Position numbers and translations under genes: made by a program
NCBI RefSeq assembly: GCF_963678635.1
Contig: NC_087067.1
Coordinates: 20,640,596-20,704,595, forward strand
Direction of reading: 5' to 3'
DNA from: Symsagittifera roscoffensis
Taxonomy: Eukaryota; Xenacoelomorpha; Acoela; Convolutidae
DNA length: 64,000 bases
The notes under the pieces: generated by a model
Seen by the model: only the letters and a program-made list of their open reading frames with translations
The model's database searches: none
What the model was told of the DNA's origin: nothing
Shown here: positions 9,022 to 21,267 of the stretch, one piece after another
How positions within the stretch are numbered: position 1 is the first letter of the stretch
Layout: every line of letters begins with the position of its first letter

Positions 9022-11932
9022 CTTTTTATATAACTAAAATGATTCCAAAAAAATCTTAATCAATTGTCTTTTTTCTGATTATTTTATAAAACAGAGGCGT
9101 CAGAATATTCAGTAGGCTAGCTCTTTTGCATCTTTTAGATAAATCAACCAAAAGTACAGTTAAAAACCGTAGCCATAGAAACGCGCCATACGAATATGAA
9201 TTCGCTTGTAGCAACGATGAGGGAAAACATAGCTCGAGACTCAATTACTTCGCTGGAAACTTATTTCAGAAAAATTTGATAAGCAATAAAAATATATTTT
9301 ATTGTCTTAGATATATGCGGGAAATAGGGGTTTTGTAGTATCCTCAGCTACTAAACTGTTAACTTGGCGACTTGGGTGTATGAAATAACGGGTTTGAGCA
9401 CTATGACTGAAAACATACTATTCCAGGTCTAAAAAATTTGGAGCGGTGTTTTCTAGCATGCAAACTAACAATCAAATTTCTTTAAAAGAAATATATCAAG
9501 TTAAAACTCTGAATGTCAAGAACCATACATGATTGGTAAAACAATGAACCTAGGTCGGATGAAGATCTTTTTCCGCTGAGAAATCTAAAATCTGAGATCC
9601 ACTATTGAAACTGAAAATCATTCTCAAATCACTGTGGAAGTTTTACTGTTGCTATTGGAGAGCGTGATAATCCTTCCTTTCTGTAAAAGAAATGAGAGTT
9701 GAACATCAAAAGAATCGAAAAAAAACCGAATTTGCCCACAAGGTTATGCAATATCAATGCTTATATGTTGCTTATTAATCAACTCAAGCTTCAGGCCAGA
9801 TTGAGACACCATGTAAACAGAGCTGGAACAAGAAAACGGCAAAATTCGTAAATGAGAAAACGGCTAAAAGTAGCTCAAAAAAGTCATACGAAATAAAGAA
9901 AATAGAATGGGTTAATTTTTTTTGCTGATTGGATCCTCCAATGTGGAGATTGAGAAAGTCACGCCCTAATTTCTGCGCTATAATCGCTAGGAAAGTTAAT
10001 AGCCGAGCTACCAATAAAACAGCTACAACTAATATGTCTACAAAACGGCTGAAAAAGAGCCACCAAATAAAAGTAACACAATGTCTGTGCCGGAATGTAA
10101 AGTCAAACTCGCGCTTGGGAGTCTCACGTCCTGGCATCTGCACAACAGTTGCTTGGAATTACATTTACACTGGCCAGCAATAAAGCAGCTACAGATGCTA
10201 CTTATTTGTCAATGCTTGGAAATAAACCAAATGAGTACTTTTATTTCAGATGTGTTGGGAAAAATAGATTCAATATAACACTCCGCTCCATTTTCTACAA
10301 ATCAGGTGACAAGCAATTAGACACTTTCGAAAACAAGAGTAACGCCTTTCTGAGCAAAATCACAGAATGCACCGACCACAGTTATCAAGGAAAAACATGT
10401 TTTTAGAACTAACTTTTGCGCGGTAGAAACTGTCCCACAGAGTATAATATGATTTAAATATAATACATAACCAACAGACAGTTGGAAAATTGTCAATGAA
10501 CGCAAGGAAATGGAAACAATATTTTATAATATGTAGGTTTAAAGCTCTTGAAGTTAAGAGCATTTTATGATTGACTCTTTCTAGAAGAAATTAACCCAAT
10601 TTGAGAGAACTGGATCAATGGAAAAGTTTTATATTCAGCTTTGGAAGTAAAAAAAATAAAGTCCCATTTTGAAACCAGACGCCATTCAAATTTTTCGTGA
10701 CATTTATACTTTTGCTGTTCAATTAAGAAGGGCAATGATCTCCAAATTAAAAGTCGAATTGCGAAAAACCAAACTAGAATGTTGACAAATTTTAGGAAAA
10801 CTTCCTTTAAAAAAATCAACACTAACTATATGTCCCTTCACTACGTTCATAGTCACTTAAAAAAAGGAACATTATATGCTGTATAAAGACTCAATTCTTC
10901 CCCTCTTCAAAAAATACTCTAAATCATTGCCTCTGTGCTAACTTTGATTCTGAATAGCAAATAAATGCAGACCACTTTTTCTCTACACTGAGATAATTAT
11001 CTGATCTTTTTGGAATCCCAATGACAGTCATTAGATCTTTTGTTATTGCACCCTATTAACTTTCCTTAAGACTAAAAACGCTTAAAAACACTCTTTTCTA
11101 TGGTTCTTTCTCATTGTGTAAAATTGTCAAAAAATGCGATAAATCCCTAACGTGATGGACAAAGACAACTAAAAATCATAAAGAAGCTAGATCGAACAAA
11201 AATATCCGGTTGAAGGGGATTGAGAGATATTAGTTTCCTGAAAGGGCGAATGAAAGCTTCCCGTAAAAAGCTTCATTTAAGTACACGGTAATCAAAGGAA
11301 AACAAGGTCATTTCAAATGTGTATTTGCATCATCATTTCCATATATATTTGCAGACCATTAAACTTCATTCATCGCAATGCAATGAAAAAGAGTTCACAA
11401 TGCACCCGAAGGAATTTGTTGCCTTCGATACCTCTATAAGCAATCCCAATCTTAAGAAGAAACAAATAGCTCAAAGGTATTAGCTATTATCATCATGATT
11501 GATTTTTCTTCATTAATTTCTTATTTTTTTAATTTTGATTAATGATCTCCTAATGTTTTGAGTTTTTTTCTATGAGCGGGATGTTTCAAACTTAATATCG
11601 GAGGCAACAAATCAGACAGTAAACAACGAAGGGTCAAACAGTCTCCTGTCAGGATTTTCAGTCAGAATTGCATAAACAGCTTCTTGTACCCTTCATTCAT
11701 GTTCCAGTTGTGGCGCCCTGAAAAAAGGTGATTTGAAATAAAATACTAGTTTCTGCGGTCAAATAACTACCTTATCTTTCCTGTCCGTAAATAAAGCAGT
11801 TCAACGTCTCAAATTTTCAAAAATCAATTCCTGTCAACGCTAATGAAATAGATCGATAACCTCTAAGCTTGATTCGGCTGGTTTCGAAATTCAAGCATAA
11901 TTACTATGAAACAAAACTCGATTTCACGGATT
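9022..11932. other. Intergenic region between SLC23 and mitoferrin (convergent genes)
   Basis: The two genes converge here. Between 9900 and 10230 two similar stretches (..AGCCGAGCTACCAATAAAAC and ..GGCCAGCAATAAAGCAGCTAC) and the phrase GAGTCTCAC resemble the body of the tRNA-derived repeat at 27.8 kb, so an old copy is likely. The rest is AT-rich with no frame I can support as coding. Confidence 0.45.
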
Positions 11933-11938
11933 TTTATT
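11933..11938 (-). promoter_or_regulatory. Candidate mitoferrin polyadenylation signal AATAAA
   Basis: AATAAA on the minus strand (TTTATT on plus), about 52 nt past the in-frame stop at 11990-11992. Its position fits a short 3' UTR and supports the last exon ending here. Confidence 0.55.
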
Positions 11939-11989
11939 TGCAAAAGAGTCCAAATTTAACCAGATGCCAAGGGCACAAAACTTGAACTA

Positions 11990-12424
11990 TCACACCGCTG
12001 CATAAAAATAGCCGTTGCAAAAATGAAGAATAATTTTGACTTTTAATTTAAAAAATACCTCAAGAGATTGATGACTAGAAGACAAAGAAGATGAGCTGTT
12101 TCTGTTACTGATTATATACTTGAACAGTTCGTAGACCGACCACGATAAAGCAGTGGCCGGCATCTGGAACAGAACTCGGGCTCGGATCCCACTGAAAAAC
12201 CCTGAGAGTCCTTTAGCCTCGTAAATAGTCTTAACTGCAGCTACTGGTCCAGAAACAGTGGCTGGACCAGTGTATAAATTACACGTAACACATTGTTCTT
12301 GAGTATTTAATACTGTTTTGCAAACATCCATTGGGGTTGTAATGGCCGCTGCTAAGGCCCCAGCTATGCCTCCAGCTGCACAATGTGTCCATGGATTCCA
12401 CTCACGAGACGGGTTCAATAATTC
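11990..12424 (-). CDS. Mitoferrin exon 5 (terminal)
   Basis: Acceptor TTATTTCCAG. It encodes [38 protein letters not shown], a variable loop ([14 protein letters not shown]), and [18 protein letters not shown] with the last helix. After KYIISNR comes a Ser-rich run and about 29 residues with no family match before TGA at 11992-11990. If the GTATTT after SLE is used as a donor, the true C-terminus would be elsewhere. Confidence 0.9.
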   Translation of the reverse strand, partial: ELLNPSREWNPWTHCAAGGIAGALAAAITTPMDVCKTVLNTQEQCVTCNLYTGPATVSGPVAAVKTIYEAKGLSGFFSGIRARVLFQMPATALSWSVYELFKYIISNRNSSSSLSSSHQSLEVFFKLKVKIILHFCNGYFYAAV

Positions 12425-15400
12425 CTGGAAATAAGTCACTTGGTTATAACATTAGTTTTCTTAACAAAAAGCGTGGGTTAGTTTTCAGAAATTATCGCCG
12501 TGAACAGAATTTTATTATTAATCATTTTATTATCCCAAACGACCTTTCAATAAATTTCCTTGAAGTCCGAGTAGTAGAAATTTACAAAATACTCTTGTGT
12601 GGAAATACTATTAGCTAACCATTATTTCTAAGCAACCACATCTAACAATCTGCAATTTAAGAACTTAAACATCTTCTTGCCATTTTTATTTTTAAAAAGC
12701 AGCAGAAGCTACTGCAACTAAGAGATCATAAAAAGTCTTCCAAAACCTAAGGCGAGAGTAAATACCTGTAAATACTCGTAACACGTAAAATGTGTCATCT
12801 GGAAGGGGGCGTTCATAAGGAAGGCGGTGCCGAAGCTGCGGTAGAAAGCGGGGATACCCTCCTGGGCATAAACTGTGCGGATGCAGTCAAACGCACCTTT
12901 GTAGGGACTGCAGGACATCTGCAGACGATGCTTCACAACTGCAACAAACCAGAGTTATACACAGGCGATACAAACAGGCTTCGCACAACTTGAGTTATAC
13001 ACAGGCTTCGCACAACTTGAGATACAACACAAACATTAGAAAAACATAGAAAATTGAAGAAAAAAAATGAAAAAGGTTGATAAAAAACTAGAACCAAAAA
13101 TTTGGTATGTCTCGATTAAAGATAACCAGGGGCCCAGCTAAAGCTGGAGGTAGGTGTTTGATATTTTTGGAATTTGTTATACTAATGCGTAATGAAATGG
13201 GTTATTTAAAAAATGGACTTTGCCCAAACCTTAGTTGTCTCTTCTAAAATAAGTGAGAAGAGTGAAAATTACAGAGAAGTTGGAATCTTTCCAAAGACAT
13301 AACATTTTTCTTACGAAAAATTAAGTAGATGCCGCTTCTGCAGGAAAAATTCATACGGTTTATTCGAATGTACGGTTCATCTCAGATTTGATAGGGTAGT
13401 TTCTAAGAAAACAAACAATTGGCAATGTATTTTTTAAGACAAGTCAAAAAATTTCCAAAAAAAACGGCCAATAAATCACAAACTTAAGTTTCTCCAGAAT
13501 TATAGCTTTTAGCGTGAAAAATGTTGGGCGTTAGCGCCGCTTATGCAGATAAGATTTACACAACCTGTCATTTCGATTAAAATCAAAAACTTCGGAGGGT
13601 AGCTTTTGAGAGAAGACAAATAGTTTCAAAAAAACGAAAAAAAAAAACTAATTTTACTTTTCCGAGGGCCATAAAATTTGTGTTAAAAAATTGGGCTGTG
13701 TTGATTATCCAGGGGAGCTTCCCAAAACCCGTTGTTTCAGTTGAACCCCTTGTTTTCGAGAAAAGTCAAATAGCGGTCAAAAATCAAAACTTGACTATTC
13801 CTAGGGCAATAACTTTCTTATGAAACAAATTTGGGGGCAGCCACATGTGCAGGGGAGCTTCCCACAAACTGTTTTTTTTGTATTGAACCGGAAATCTCAC
13901 ATTTGGGCGAGTAATTTTTGGGAAAACGAAAAAAATCCAAAACTATGGGTCAAATATTTCCCACAGACTATAGACAGTGGGGTAAAGAAAACACAAAGGG
14001 GAGTAGACGATCTTTCCATGGATACTCCTTTTTTGAAAATCGCTTGTGTAGTTTTTGAGAAAATCTTAAAAGTTTGCAAAACTAGAAAAAAATTCAAAAG
14101 TGTCTCAAACAATATAAAATATACAAAACCCAACCTCATACAAATTCATTATACCTGTTTTTGTAACACAAGAATTCTAATTCAAAATGCCAAGCAAGAC
14201 GATCAAATTTTAAATCAGCAACGGAAAACCTTACGAAGCAGAAACAAAGCCGAAAATCTGTAAGCAGACACCAGTTGGGCAGAAAAAATCAGTTTATAAA
14301 AAAATTATATTAAAATTTTTAAGTCCCCCTGAAACTACGGCGATGAACACATGCAATAGCCATGATACTTGCTTACAGCACAAGAAGAATCCGCTATGTG
14401 GCATCTAAGCCGACAAAACTTGAGCTGACAAACGAAAGTCCGGCAATTCAATTTTTAGCCGAAAAACATTTTCGATTTTATGCATTCTGAAGAAAACAAG
14501 GTCCTACAGTGACTCGAATCCCAGGCCTTAGGCTGCAAAAACAACCGCGTTACCTCCAGGCCAAGAGGAAAGGAACCTGGAAGTTGTTGTTCGGGTTCAA
14601 TAATAAAGCAAAGCAGGTTCAATTTTTTCTAGGAAAAGTTGTTTACAAAAAAAGTCCAGTTCCCGATAACAGGACACCGTTTCAAATCTTCTCAAAATCA
14701 CATAGTCTCCTGCAAAATTATTCTATGGAAAAGTTATTCTTTTGCATTTTGTCATCTAATCAAGAGTATATAGCTAGTTGGATTGACTAACTAAATAGTT
14801 GTGGGATTACGACTAATTTGAAATTACGACATTCAACACAAAACAAAGAATAAAATGAATTTGTAATGAGTAATAAAAATTATATAAGTTCAGCGCAATT
14901 TTTGTCAAATTTCATGTCCAAAAACTCACATACAAAACCCAATTCCTGGCGCGCCAATTCAATAAGATAAAAATTATTCCCAGTTAGCCATACTAGCTTA
15001 TAAACTTGAAAAGATATGCTGAATAAAAGTAAACACATTCTTACCTTCGGCTGGGTTCATGAATGTATCGTGGATGAAAGTAGCACAAAATCCAGCGGTA
15101 GCTAAAACAACCAATAGCCTTGGGATAAAAAATTTAATGAAATGAAATTCCAAAATTTACCACGTTTTAGTAGACTTGGAGAAAAACTGTTATTTAAACC
15201 AATGATTGTGCCAGAGTGAAAGAAACGCAAAATTTGCGAAAGAAACTCAAGATTCCAGTGGGTCTCTATTTCTAATACCGGTTAAGACAGAGTAAATAAA
15301 CCGGTGTAAAGAACCAAACTACATACCATTTGCCACTGGACTCTGTCCGGTTTTAGACTGGAGTACGGATGAGAACTTCCTCTTCATCACTTCGTAGCAG

Positions 15401-16464
15401 GAGAAGTAGAGAGCGTGTGCGGGTCCAGCCCCCACCGCCACCACATTGATACCCTTCACAGTGCGGAACATGCCCTCCGTCTTCGAAATGGTCTTAAAGG
15501 CATCTGTCACTCCTTTATACCTGCAGCACACACTTCAAGTTTCTGCAAAAATTAGGCAGCTATCCAAGATGAATTCTAGAAAGTCGGTTTAGGTAAAATA
15601 AAAGTCAAATTTTTCATAAGTTTGCGTTAAGTTTGAAATAAATTGATCTAATTAACAAATTTCATCGAAAAACAAAAATATTAGATCAAAACTTAAGCGC
15701 GTTTGTAGGAAAATCAGATTCTATAACGCTTGCAAACCGATAGCGTATTAAAGCATTCGCTTAGTAGAAGCAACTCAATGAAGAAGTCTGTAAACTGTAC
15801 GGTACACCCCACTTTTGAATGAATTAGATTAGTTTCGGTTAGATTGGGTGTTTTTGGTCGACAACGCATTCACGTCTAGTAGCCAGCTATTTTGTTTTCC
15901 TTTCCAATCTAGTTTCTAACAGTAGATTTCTTCAGAAAACAACATAATAAGGGCTGCTTTCTCGACTGCTCATTGACAACTCAACAAACTTTCGGTTCTA
16001 TAGCAGGACTGACTCTTATAAAGCATTTAAAAAACATCAGCATTAAGCGGCCACTAATTGATTTTCTCTAACATTCCTCGGCAAATTCTTGACTTTTTCC
16101 GCTACTTAATTCGTATGGTTGAAAATTACTGTGGAGTGGATTTCGGTCAAAAAAGGGGTTTTCAATGCGGCATGGCTCAAAATAATAAGGGGGGAGGGGG
16201 GTTCGTGCAACTTTGGATCAATTCTGATTATTGTTATGCCAAAATCTGAAACATTAAATTCCGTGTGAGGTGAGAACCTACATACCTGCATGTTTCCTGT
16301 GGCAGTATGCTTTGCATTCTGGTCTTGACTGAATCTAGGGGGTAGACTGCACAGTGTTCTAATATTCCCGCCATGGCGCCTGCTATCATGTATGTCTTCA
16401 GACCAACAGAAGCAGGCAGTGACTCGTACTCATCTTCACCCAACATATCCGACTCGATTGTCAT
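11990..16464 (-). CDS. Mitoferrin (SLC25A28/A37-type mitochondrial iron carrier), five exons
   Basis: Exons 16464-16286, 15520-15327, 15101-15045, 12938-12766 and 12424-11990 join in phase to 345 residues plus stop, close to the usual carrier length. All three mitochondrial-carrier signatures are present: [10 protein letters not shown] (residues 42-51), [12 protein letters not shown] and [15 protein letters not shown]. Mitoferrin-specific features are the N-terminal [22 protein letters not shown] (His37 corresponds to a conserved His of yeast Mrs3/Mrs4 carriers), GVNV-like [21 protein letters not shown] and [19 protein letters not shown]. Mitoferrins carry ferrous iron across the inner mitochondrial membrane for haem and Fe-S synthesis. 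The Ser-rich C-terminus beyond KYIISNR is not conserved, and a GTATTT donor after SLE leaves an alternative 3' end open. Confidence 0.94.
12766..12938 (-). CDS. Mitoferrin exon 4
   Basis: Acceptor GTTTGTTGCAG. It encodes [39 protein letters not shown] and [18 protein letters not shown], the second carrier repeat. It ends in phase 0 at donor GTATTT. Confidence 0.92.
13313..14140. repeat. Old degenerate tandem repeat in mitoferrin intron 3
   Basis: About five diverged units begin near 13313, 13518, 13681, 13820 and 13975. Each has a 'GAAAAAT..GGG/GCC..' start, a GCMGGGGAGCTTCCC or CGCTTMTGCAG phrase, then a TTTTNGAGAAAA phrase near its end. The first unit shares CAGATTTGATAGG and TAGTTTYTAAG with 41950-41990, tying this region to the repeats of the 40-42 kb block. 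Confidence 0.55.
14501..14576 (-). repeat. tRNA-derived module, family B (in mitoferrin intron)
   Basis: Minus strand reads TTGGCCTGGAGGTAACGCGG (box-A-like), then GGGATTCGAGTCAC (box-B-like) about 30 nt later. There is no acceptor-stem pairing, so it is not a working tRNA. Right-hand flank AAGTTGTTTACA..AGTTCC is shared with the copies at 42.7 and 48.5 kb. Confidence 0.6.
15045..15101 (-). CDS. Mitoferrin exon 3 (57-nt mini-exon)
   Basis: A short exon encoding [18 protein letters not shown], matching the SMATLLHDAVMNPAE block of vertebrate mitoferrins. Acceptor GGTTGTTTTAG; donor GTAAGA after GCCGAAG. It starts helix 3 and the second carrier signature, which is completed by exon 4. Too short to appear as an ORF. 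Confidence 0.9.
15327..15520 (-). CDS. Mitoferrin exon 2
   Basis: The acceptor CTGCAG completes Arg60. It encodes [39 protein letters not shown] and [10 protein letters not shown], i.e. the matrix loop of carrier repeat 1 and helix 2. Donor GTATGT after GCAAATG. Confidence 0.92.
16286..16464 (-). CDS. Mitoferrin exon 1 (coding part)
   Basis: The start is taken as the ATG at 16464-16462 ([17 protein letters not shown]), because a TTTAG acceptor ends only 7 nt upstream; the in-frame Met at 16494 lies upstream of that acceptor. It encodes the acidic N-terminus and transmembrane helix 1 with the first PLDSVK signature. Donor GTATGT follows GAAACATGCAG. Confidence 0.88.
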
Positions 16465-16494
16465 CGTATGGCTAAAGACCAAAAATTGGTTCAA

Positions 16495-16999
16495 GTAACC
16501 AAGTCAAACTTATAAGGGCAACCATTGATTTTTACGGCCCTTATGAAAATGCAAGCCCACCAGGTAAAAAAAAGAAGAGTATGCTACCTTTTTTTTTACC
16601 CTAACACGAAACAACAAAAAACAAGAAATCAATTGAAAAATTGACATGGAACTATCCCCACGCACCTTTGCTGGCTTTGAGACGTGGGTAGTGTGACTTG
16701 CTTTTTGTTCGTAATATTGGAGGTGGTCCCACTGAACTTCTGTTGTGTCTGTTCAATCAGATCACGCCCAGCCGATGTCACAGACACTAAAAATATAAAA
16801 ATGTTTTCTACTCCACTTAAAACGAAATTCCACTTTTCACAATTGAATAAAAGCTCCGGGTCCTATTTGCGCCGTGTCCATATTTGAAACGAAATATACC
16901 GCAATTTAATTATTCAAAATGGACAATTTTCGAATTCCCATAAGTTAACGAAAAATGAGCGCATCTCAAAAACCTTTTCAGCTTTTAGATTGTTGACTG
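16495..16999. other. Upstream region of mitoferrin
   Basis: Contains the likely 5' intron or promoter of mitoferrin (minus strand). The polypyrimidine/acceptor TTGGTCTTTAG ends at 16472. I see no second coding exon and no clear TATA or initiator. Confidence 0.3.
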
Positions 17000-17420
17000 A
17001 GCATTGCTACTTTTCAGATGTCTGTTTTAATTAAAATTTTTTGATTCTAGGTCTATTTTGAGCGTGTAAAGCGATCGAGTAACGTTCGTAATATATAGAA
17101 ATTAGCAATTTAAGCTTAAAAAAATGATTTTACCACAAGGATAACTAGTTTTGGAAGCTTAATTTAGCGCTTCTCTGGCTAAAAAAAAACTTCTAAAAAC
17201 ATTTTTAATACACTTCAAGCCGGTTTTTCTCGACACTGGGATTTGTTTATGGAAATTTTTAAAGTGGTTCGAATCACGACTGAAAGGGCTTTAATATGAT
17301 CACTCAACTCAGTTCAATGATTATTTGTGGTACCTGATTTTGCGTGAAAAAAAAAACACCCGAAAACAAAGTTCCTCCCCATTTTCAATGGTCGGAACAA
17401 AAACCCCGTACAGTTTCCGC
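17000..17420. repeat. Dispersed repeat F, rearranged copy
   Basis: 17015-17115 matches 22228-22335 on the plus strand (GGTCTATTTTGAGCGTGTAA, CGATCGAGTAACGTTCGTAA). 17280-17420 is the reverse complement of the other half of the same repeat (GGTACCACAAATAATCAT, GAGGAACTTTG). The halves are now head to head, so this copy has an internal inversion or is two insertions. Confidence 0.65.
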
Positions 17421-17811
17421 CGTTTCTGCAATTTCCAAGAAAACTGAGAGCAAAGTGAACCAGTAACAGTAAACTATTAACGAAATAAACTGACCAAAAT
17501 ATAAAAATCAACAGCAAAGGCAAGAGAAAAAAACAAACATTCCAAAAAAAATTTTAAATAGAAACTTATCGCTACCGAACAGTTAATTCCAAAAATAGCG
17601 GACTATAAATTGACAGTGAAGACGAATTGAATGAACAAAAGATAAAATGAAGAAAAAAAATTTTCCGAGAAAAGCCAGAAACATATTCCAACTTGTACGA
17701 CGTGAATGGGAGAAATTGGCTGAAAAACACGTCATTTATTTAAACTCTTGTAAGCCTCGTAAATGAAGGGGGATAATAAAACCCTTTCAACTCGCCTGGT
17801 TTTGTCCAAGT

Positions 17812-18045
17812 GCGGATCTAGGATTTTTTCGAAGGGAGGCCCAGAATATTTCGAGAGGAGGCGGATTGTTTTCCAAGCTCTCCCAAATCACAAAAAAAGA
17901 TCCTGTTTTGGCCAAATGTTTTGTGCCGCAGCGTAGACAAATTTTTGGAACACAGTCTTAAAAAAGCGATTTTGAGCACTTTTAGGATACTTTTGAAAAT
18001 TGTGTTTTTTCGGCGCGCGTTCTCTCAAAATTAGATATATAGGCG
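17812..18045 (-). mobile_element. Diverged hAT-type MITE relative, reverse orientation
   Basis: Begins GTGCGGATCTAGGATTTTTT, a common hAT end. It continues with AGCTCTCCCAAATCAC and GGCGCGCGTTCTCTCAAAA, the reverse complements of phrases in the copies at 18916 and 23553 (GTGATTTGGGAGAGCT and GGGAAGCGCGCGC). No target duplication is visible. Confidence 0.5.
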
Positions 18046-18915
18046 CAGAAGGCGCCTTTAGTAAATTTTTAGTTTCCGTTAGCCAAAAAAGGAATCTCAA
18101 AATAGTTAAAAGGGGGGACTAAATACTAAGTCATACGAACTAAAAAAAATTGAAGATGAAAACAACTTTCAAAAACAAACATCTTATCATTGTGAAGAAG
18201 TAATTTTTATTTTATTGTATCCATAAAATAGAAAAAAAAGTTGAGGAAAGTAGAAACAAAAAGCCAATTCAAAAAACTGTAATTATAAAACGCTTTACTT
18301 TTCAAAAGTACCAAAGCTTGCTTTACTTTGTTTACATCTTACTTGAAAGATGCTCGACCTTGAAAATCTTATCTTGGAAGCAAACATGAGAGCAAACATG
18401 AAGAAACAGTAAAATTATCAGATCAATCAAGAAATTTTAATTAACACTTGCTCCAAGGCGCTGCAACAATTTAATAGGTGGAAAGATGGAAAAGTTTAAG
18501 CCAACAGAAACGTTAGACGTGCCTATTCGCTGAAAGACTTTTGCACAAGACTGAAATCAATATTAACAGAAAATAAATTATAGCAGCTAGCAAATCTTTA
18601 CTGCACAATTCGTGCAGATTTCTAAAACAACTGTTTCGTTTTTCATTTGTTTAAAACAAACCGGTTTTAGGTATTTCCAACACCCGGCTTTGATATCGCA
18701 ATTGTCGAATGTTCATATATCTGCTTATTTTCTAATCAGTTAAAATAAATAATGACCTGAGTTTATTCGCTTTCTTTGTGAGTTGCGTGTTTTCTTTGAG
18801 GTTTTTCAGCACTCAATTCTGATTGGATGAAAAAAACGAAAACAAGTTTCCACAATTCGGTCCCCCCATCATGAGGGACGCCACCGTAGAGAAGTGAAGC
18901 AAACCACAAGCTGAT

Positions 18916-19237
18916 TTAGGGGGCGGGGCGGGGGCAGACACCGTCTGACTCAAGAATTTGACCCCCTGCCGACCAAAGGGTCCCCCTTTGTACTTTTTTG
19001 AGATTTCAGTTTTTGGCTGGCTGACCCTAAAATTTTCTCAAGGTGCCAAAATATTCTATTTTTGAGGGGAAGCGCGCGCGGGGAAATTTTTTTAGTCAAA
19101 ATTTTCCAAAGTTCTTAAATTCGCCTTTTTAAAAAACAAATTGCGGGCGGCGTAAAAAAATTTGGTCAAAATGGGGTCTTTATAGTGATTTGGGAGAGCT
19201 CAGAAAATCAATTTGGTCGACCTAAAAAAAAGAACCT
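18916..19237 (+). mobile_element. hAT-type MITE relative in duplication unit 1
   Basis: Starts in GGGGGCGGGGCGGGGGCAGA and carries GACCCCCTGCCGACC, GGGGAAGCGCGCGCGGGG, GTCAAAATTTTCC and GGTCGACCTAAAA in the order seen in the intact copy at 3712-4073. Ends are eroded. Confidence 0.55.
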
Positions 19238-21267
19238 GTATAACGCATAAGCTTCGAATCATTTAAGCCGGGAATCAAGCCAATTTATCATCGCTTTGTA
19301 AAACAAATTAAGCCAGCTTATCATCGCTTGTTATTAAAATGAGAAATTTTTAAAACAATTTCAACTTCTTTTTATAAAATATATTAATTTTTGATCAAAC
19401 AGCTTGAGACTATTTAAAAAGCAGTCGAAATTTACCCTGATACGAGCAGTCTTTCTGGAAAAAAAAATGTTTTCTTCGCGCGAAGAAAAGAAATCGCACT
19501 GGAGACTTTATAAGCACTTGGTGTAGCTGAATTCTTTTTTGAGTCCCTGGCGTTCCCTCGCAATTATAAGAAACACTAAATACAGTAATTTAACTCTATG
19601 CTAAGCTGGTTAAAGCTTCAAAGCGATCAAACGTGAATCGAAAGCTTAAAACTTGGAAAAACACTTTTCGTCGCCCTAGTCGGTCATATTGTGACTTCAT
19701 TTTTTCGAAAGTAAACCGAATTGAGATAGATGCGAATAATCGACTTCATTTGCAAAGAGACTCAGACATGCATTACCTGCCTAGAAGCAAAACACTCAAA
19801 ATTGATTTCACATAATTACTGAACGCTATGTACTCTGCTCTACTTATTTCGCGGGGGGTCGAAAAAACTGGGGGGGGGGGATCGGACATCTTTTGAAAGA
19901 GAGGGGGAGGGGTGTTCAAATTTATCAGAGGAGGTCCCGCTGCTTCATTTTGGTGTACACATAATTGATATTTTTTAAAACTTTTTTTATTGATTTTTTT
20001 AAAGTATAAATTTTAGGGTATAAAAATTCTGGTGGGGTCCATTTAGGTCCCAAAAAATGGAGGGGTTAATATTCTAGCGGAATAAGGTCTATGAATAAGT
20101 TCGCCTTTTTTAGTTTTCGTTAGCCAAAAAAGGAATCTCAAAATAGTTAAAAGGGGGGACTTAGCAACACTTAGCAATGAACTATACAACACCAAAACCT
20201 TGAATACTTTCATTTTTATTGCACTAAATTAGTAAATTTATTAACTTACTGATTTAGTGCAATAAAATGCAACTACAAAATGGATGAAATAGATAAAAAT
20301 CAATCAGAAAATTTCAAACTAATTCCAACCAAGAACTTACCATTTGAAGTCTCGACTATATTTGCAGCAGGCAGCTTCATCAACAAAAATATTCTTTTGA
20401 AATTAACGAAAATAGTCCAATCAAAGTTGGCAACGATCCAGAGTTCCGGGCTCCGAGCTCAAGATATGAGGATGCAGACAAACGAAAGTTTCCAAGACTA
20501 AGTACAGCTTCGTCAAACGAATACAAAATATTGCAAATAAAGGCAAAGCGGTCCTTTAAAAAAAAACGTTTTCGATGATACCTTGGTGCTTTTTAGTAAG
20601 GCTGAACAGGACTAATGATGACGTAATTATTAAATGAAAGGAACTCTTTGTTGGTATAATTTAACCAAATATCCGAGCCAAAATAAGTAGCTCAAACCTC
20701 TTGGCCTGATAACGATTGTAATTAATATTAGGCTGCTTGCTAGTTAGTAACAAACGATAACTAGAGATGGTAAACAACCATTTGATGTTAATTTATGTTG
20801 TGTCGATTCAACCAAAATCGAACGCCCGATTTAGTTTGCAGCCTGCTTGTGCTTCGAGGACAGTCCCAATGTAGACTATCGCTTCGAAGTCAGCAGCGTT
20901 TTGTACACAGATAATAACAACAAAACATACCAGCACACTAGTACAGAGGAACACCAAACCACCTGAAAAACAATTTTGATCACAAACTCAGGTAATTGCT
21001 GGACGGAGTTCATTGAAGAGCAAACACATTAAATTACAGACTGCATACGATAAAACAACAAAATGAAAATTAAAAAATCTATATGTTTTTCTCATTATTG
21101 CGAGAATGAAAAGAAATGCGATACTACCAAGAAACGTGAAAGATCAATTTACACGATTTCAAACCAATTCTATCAAAGCAAAAAGAAGTACAAAAACAAA
21201 GAGCACAATTAACAACAAAAATATATTGAAAAAAAAACTGTTCATATAAAAAAAACGATTGAATTTC
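19238..21267. other. Non-coding part of duplication unit 1, 3' of thymidylate kinase
   Basis: A 60-codon frame at 19633-19815 is conserved in unit 2, but it begins at GTG, its upstream extension hits a stop in unit 2, and its two differences are both amino-acid changing, so I do not call it a gene. 20210-20275 contains a perfect-looking inverted pair TTGCACTAAATTAGTAAAT / ACTGATTTAGTGCAA. Otherwise no feature. Confidence 0.4.
19470..19489. repeat. 20-bp perfect palindrome in a unit-1-specific insertion
   Basis: TTTTCTTCGCGCGAAGAAAA is its own reverse complement. It lies inside the roughly 46 bp that is present in duplication unit 1 and absent from unit 2 (TACG/CACTGGAG at 24078). Confidence 0.7.

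Noticed and set aside
9784-10143. 119-codon minus-strand hydrophobic frame
   Set aside because: Overlaps a probable old tRNA-derived repeat and shows no family motif.
19633-19815. 60-codon frame conserved in both duplication units (also 24217-24399)
   Set aside because: Starts at GTG, upstream frame is stopped in unit 2, both differences between copies change the amino acid, and the conservation is explained by the recent duplication.
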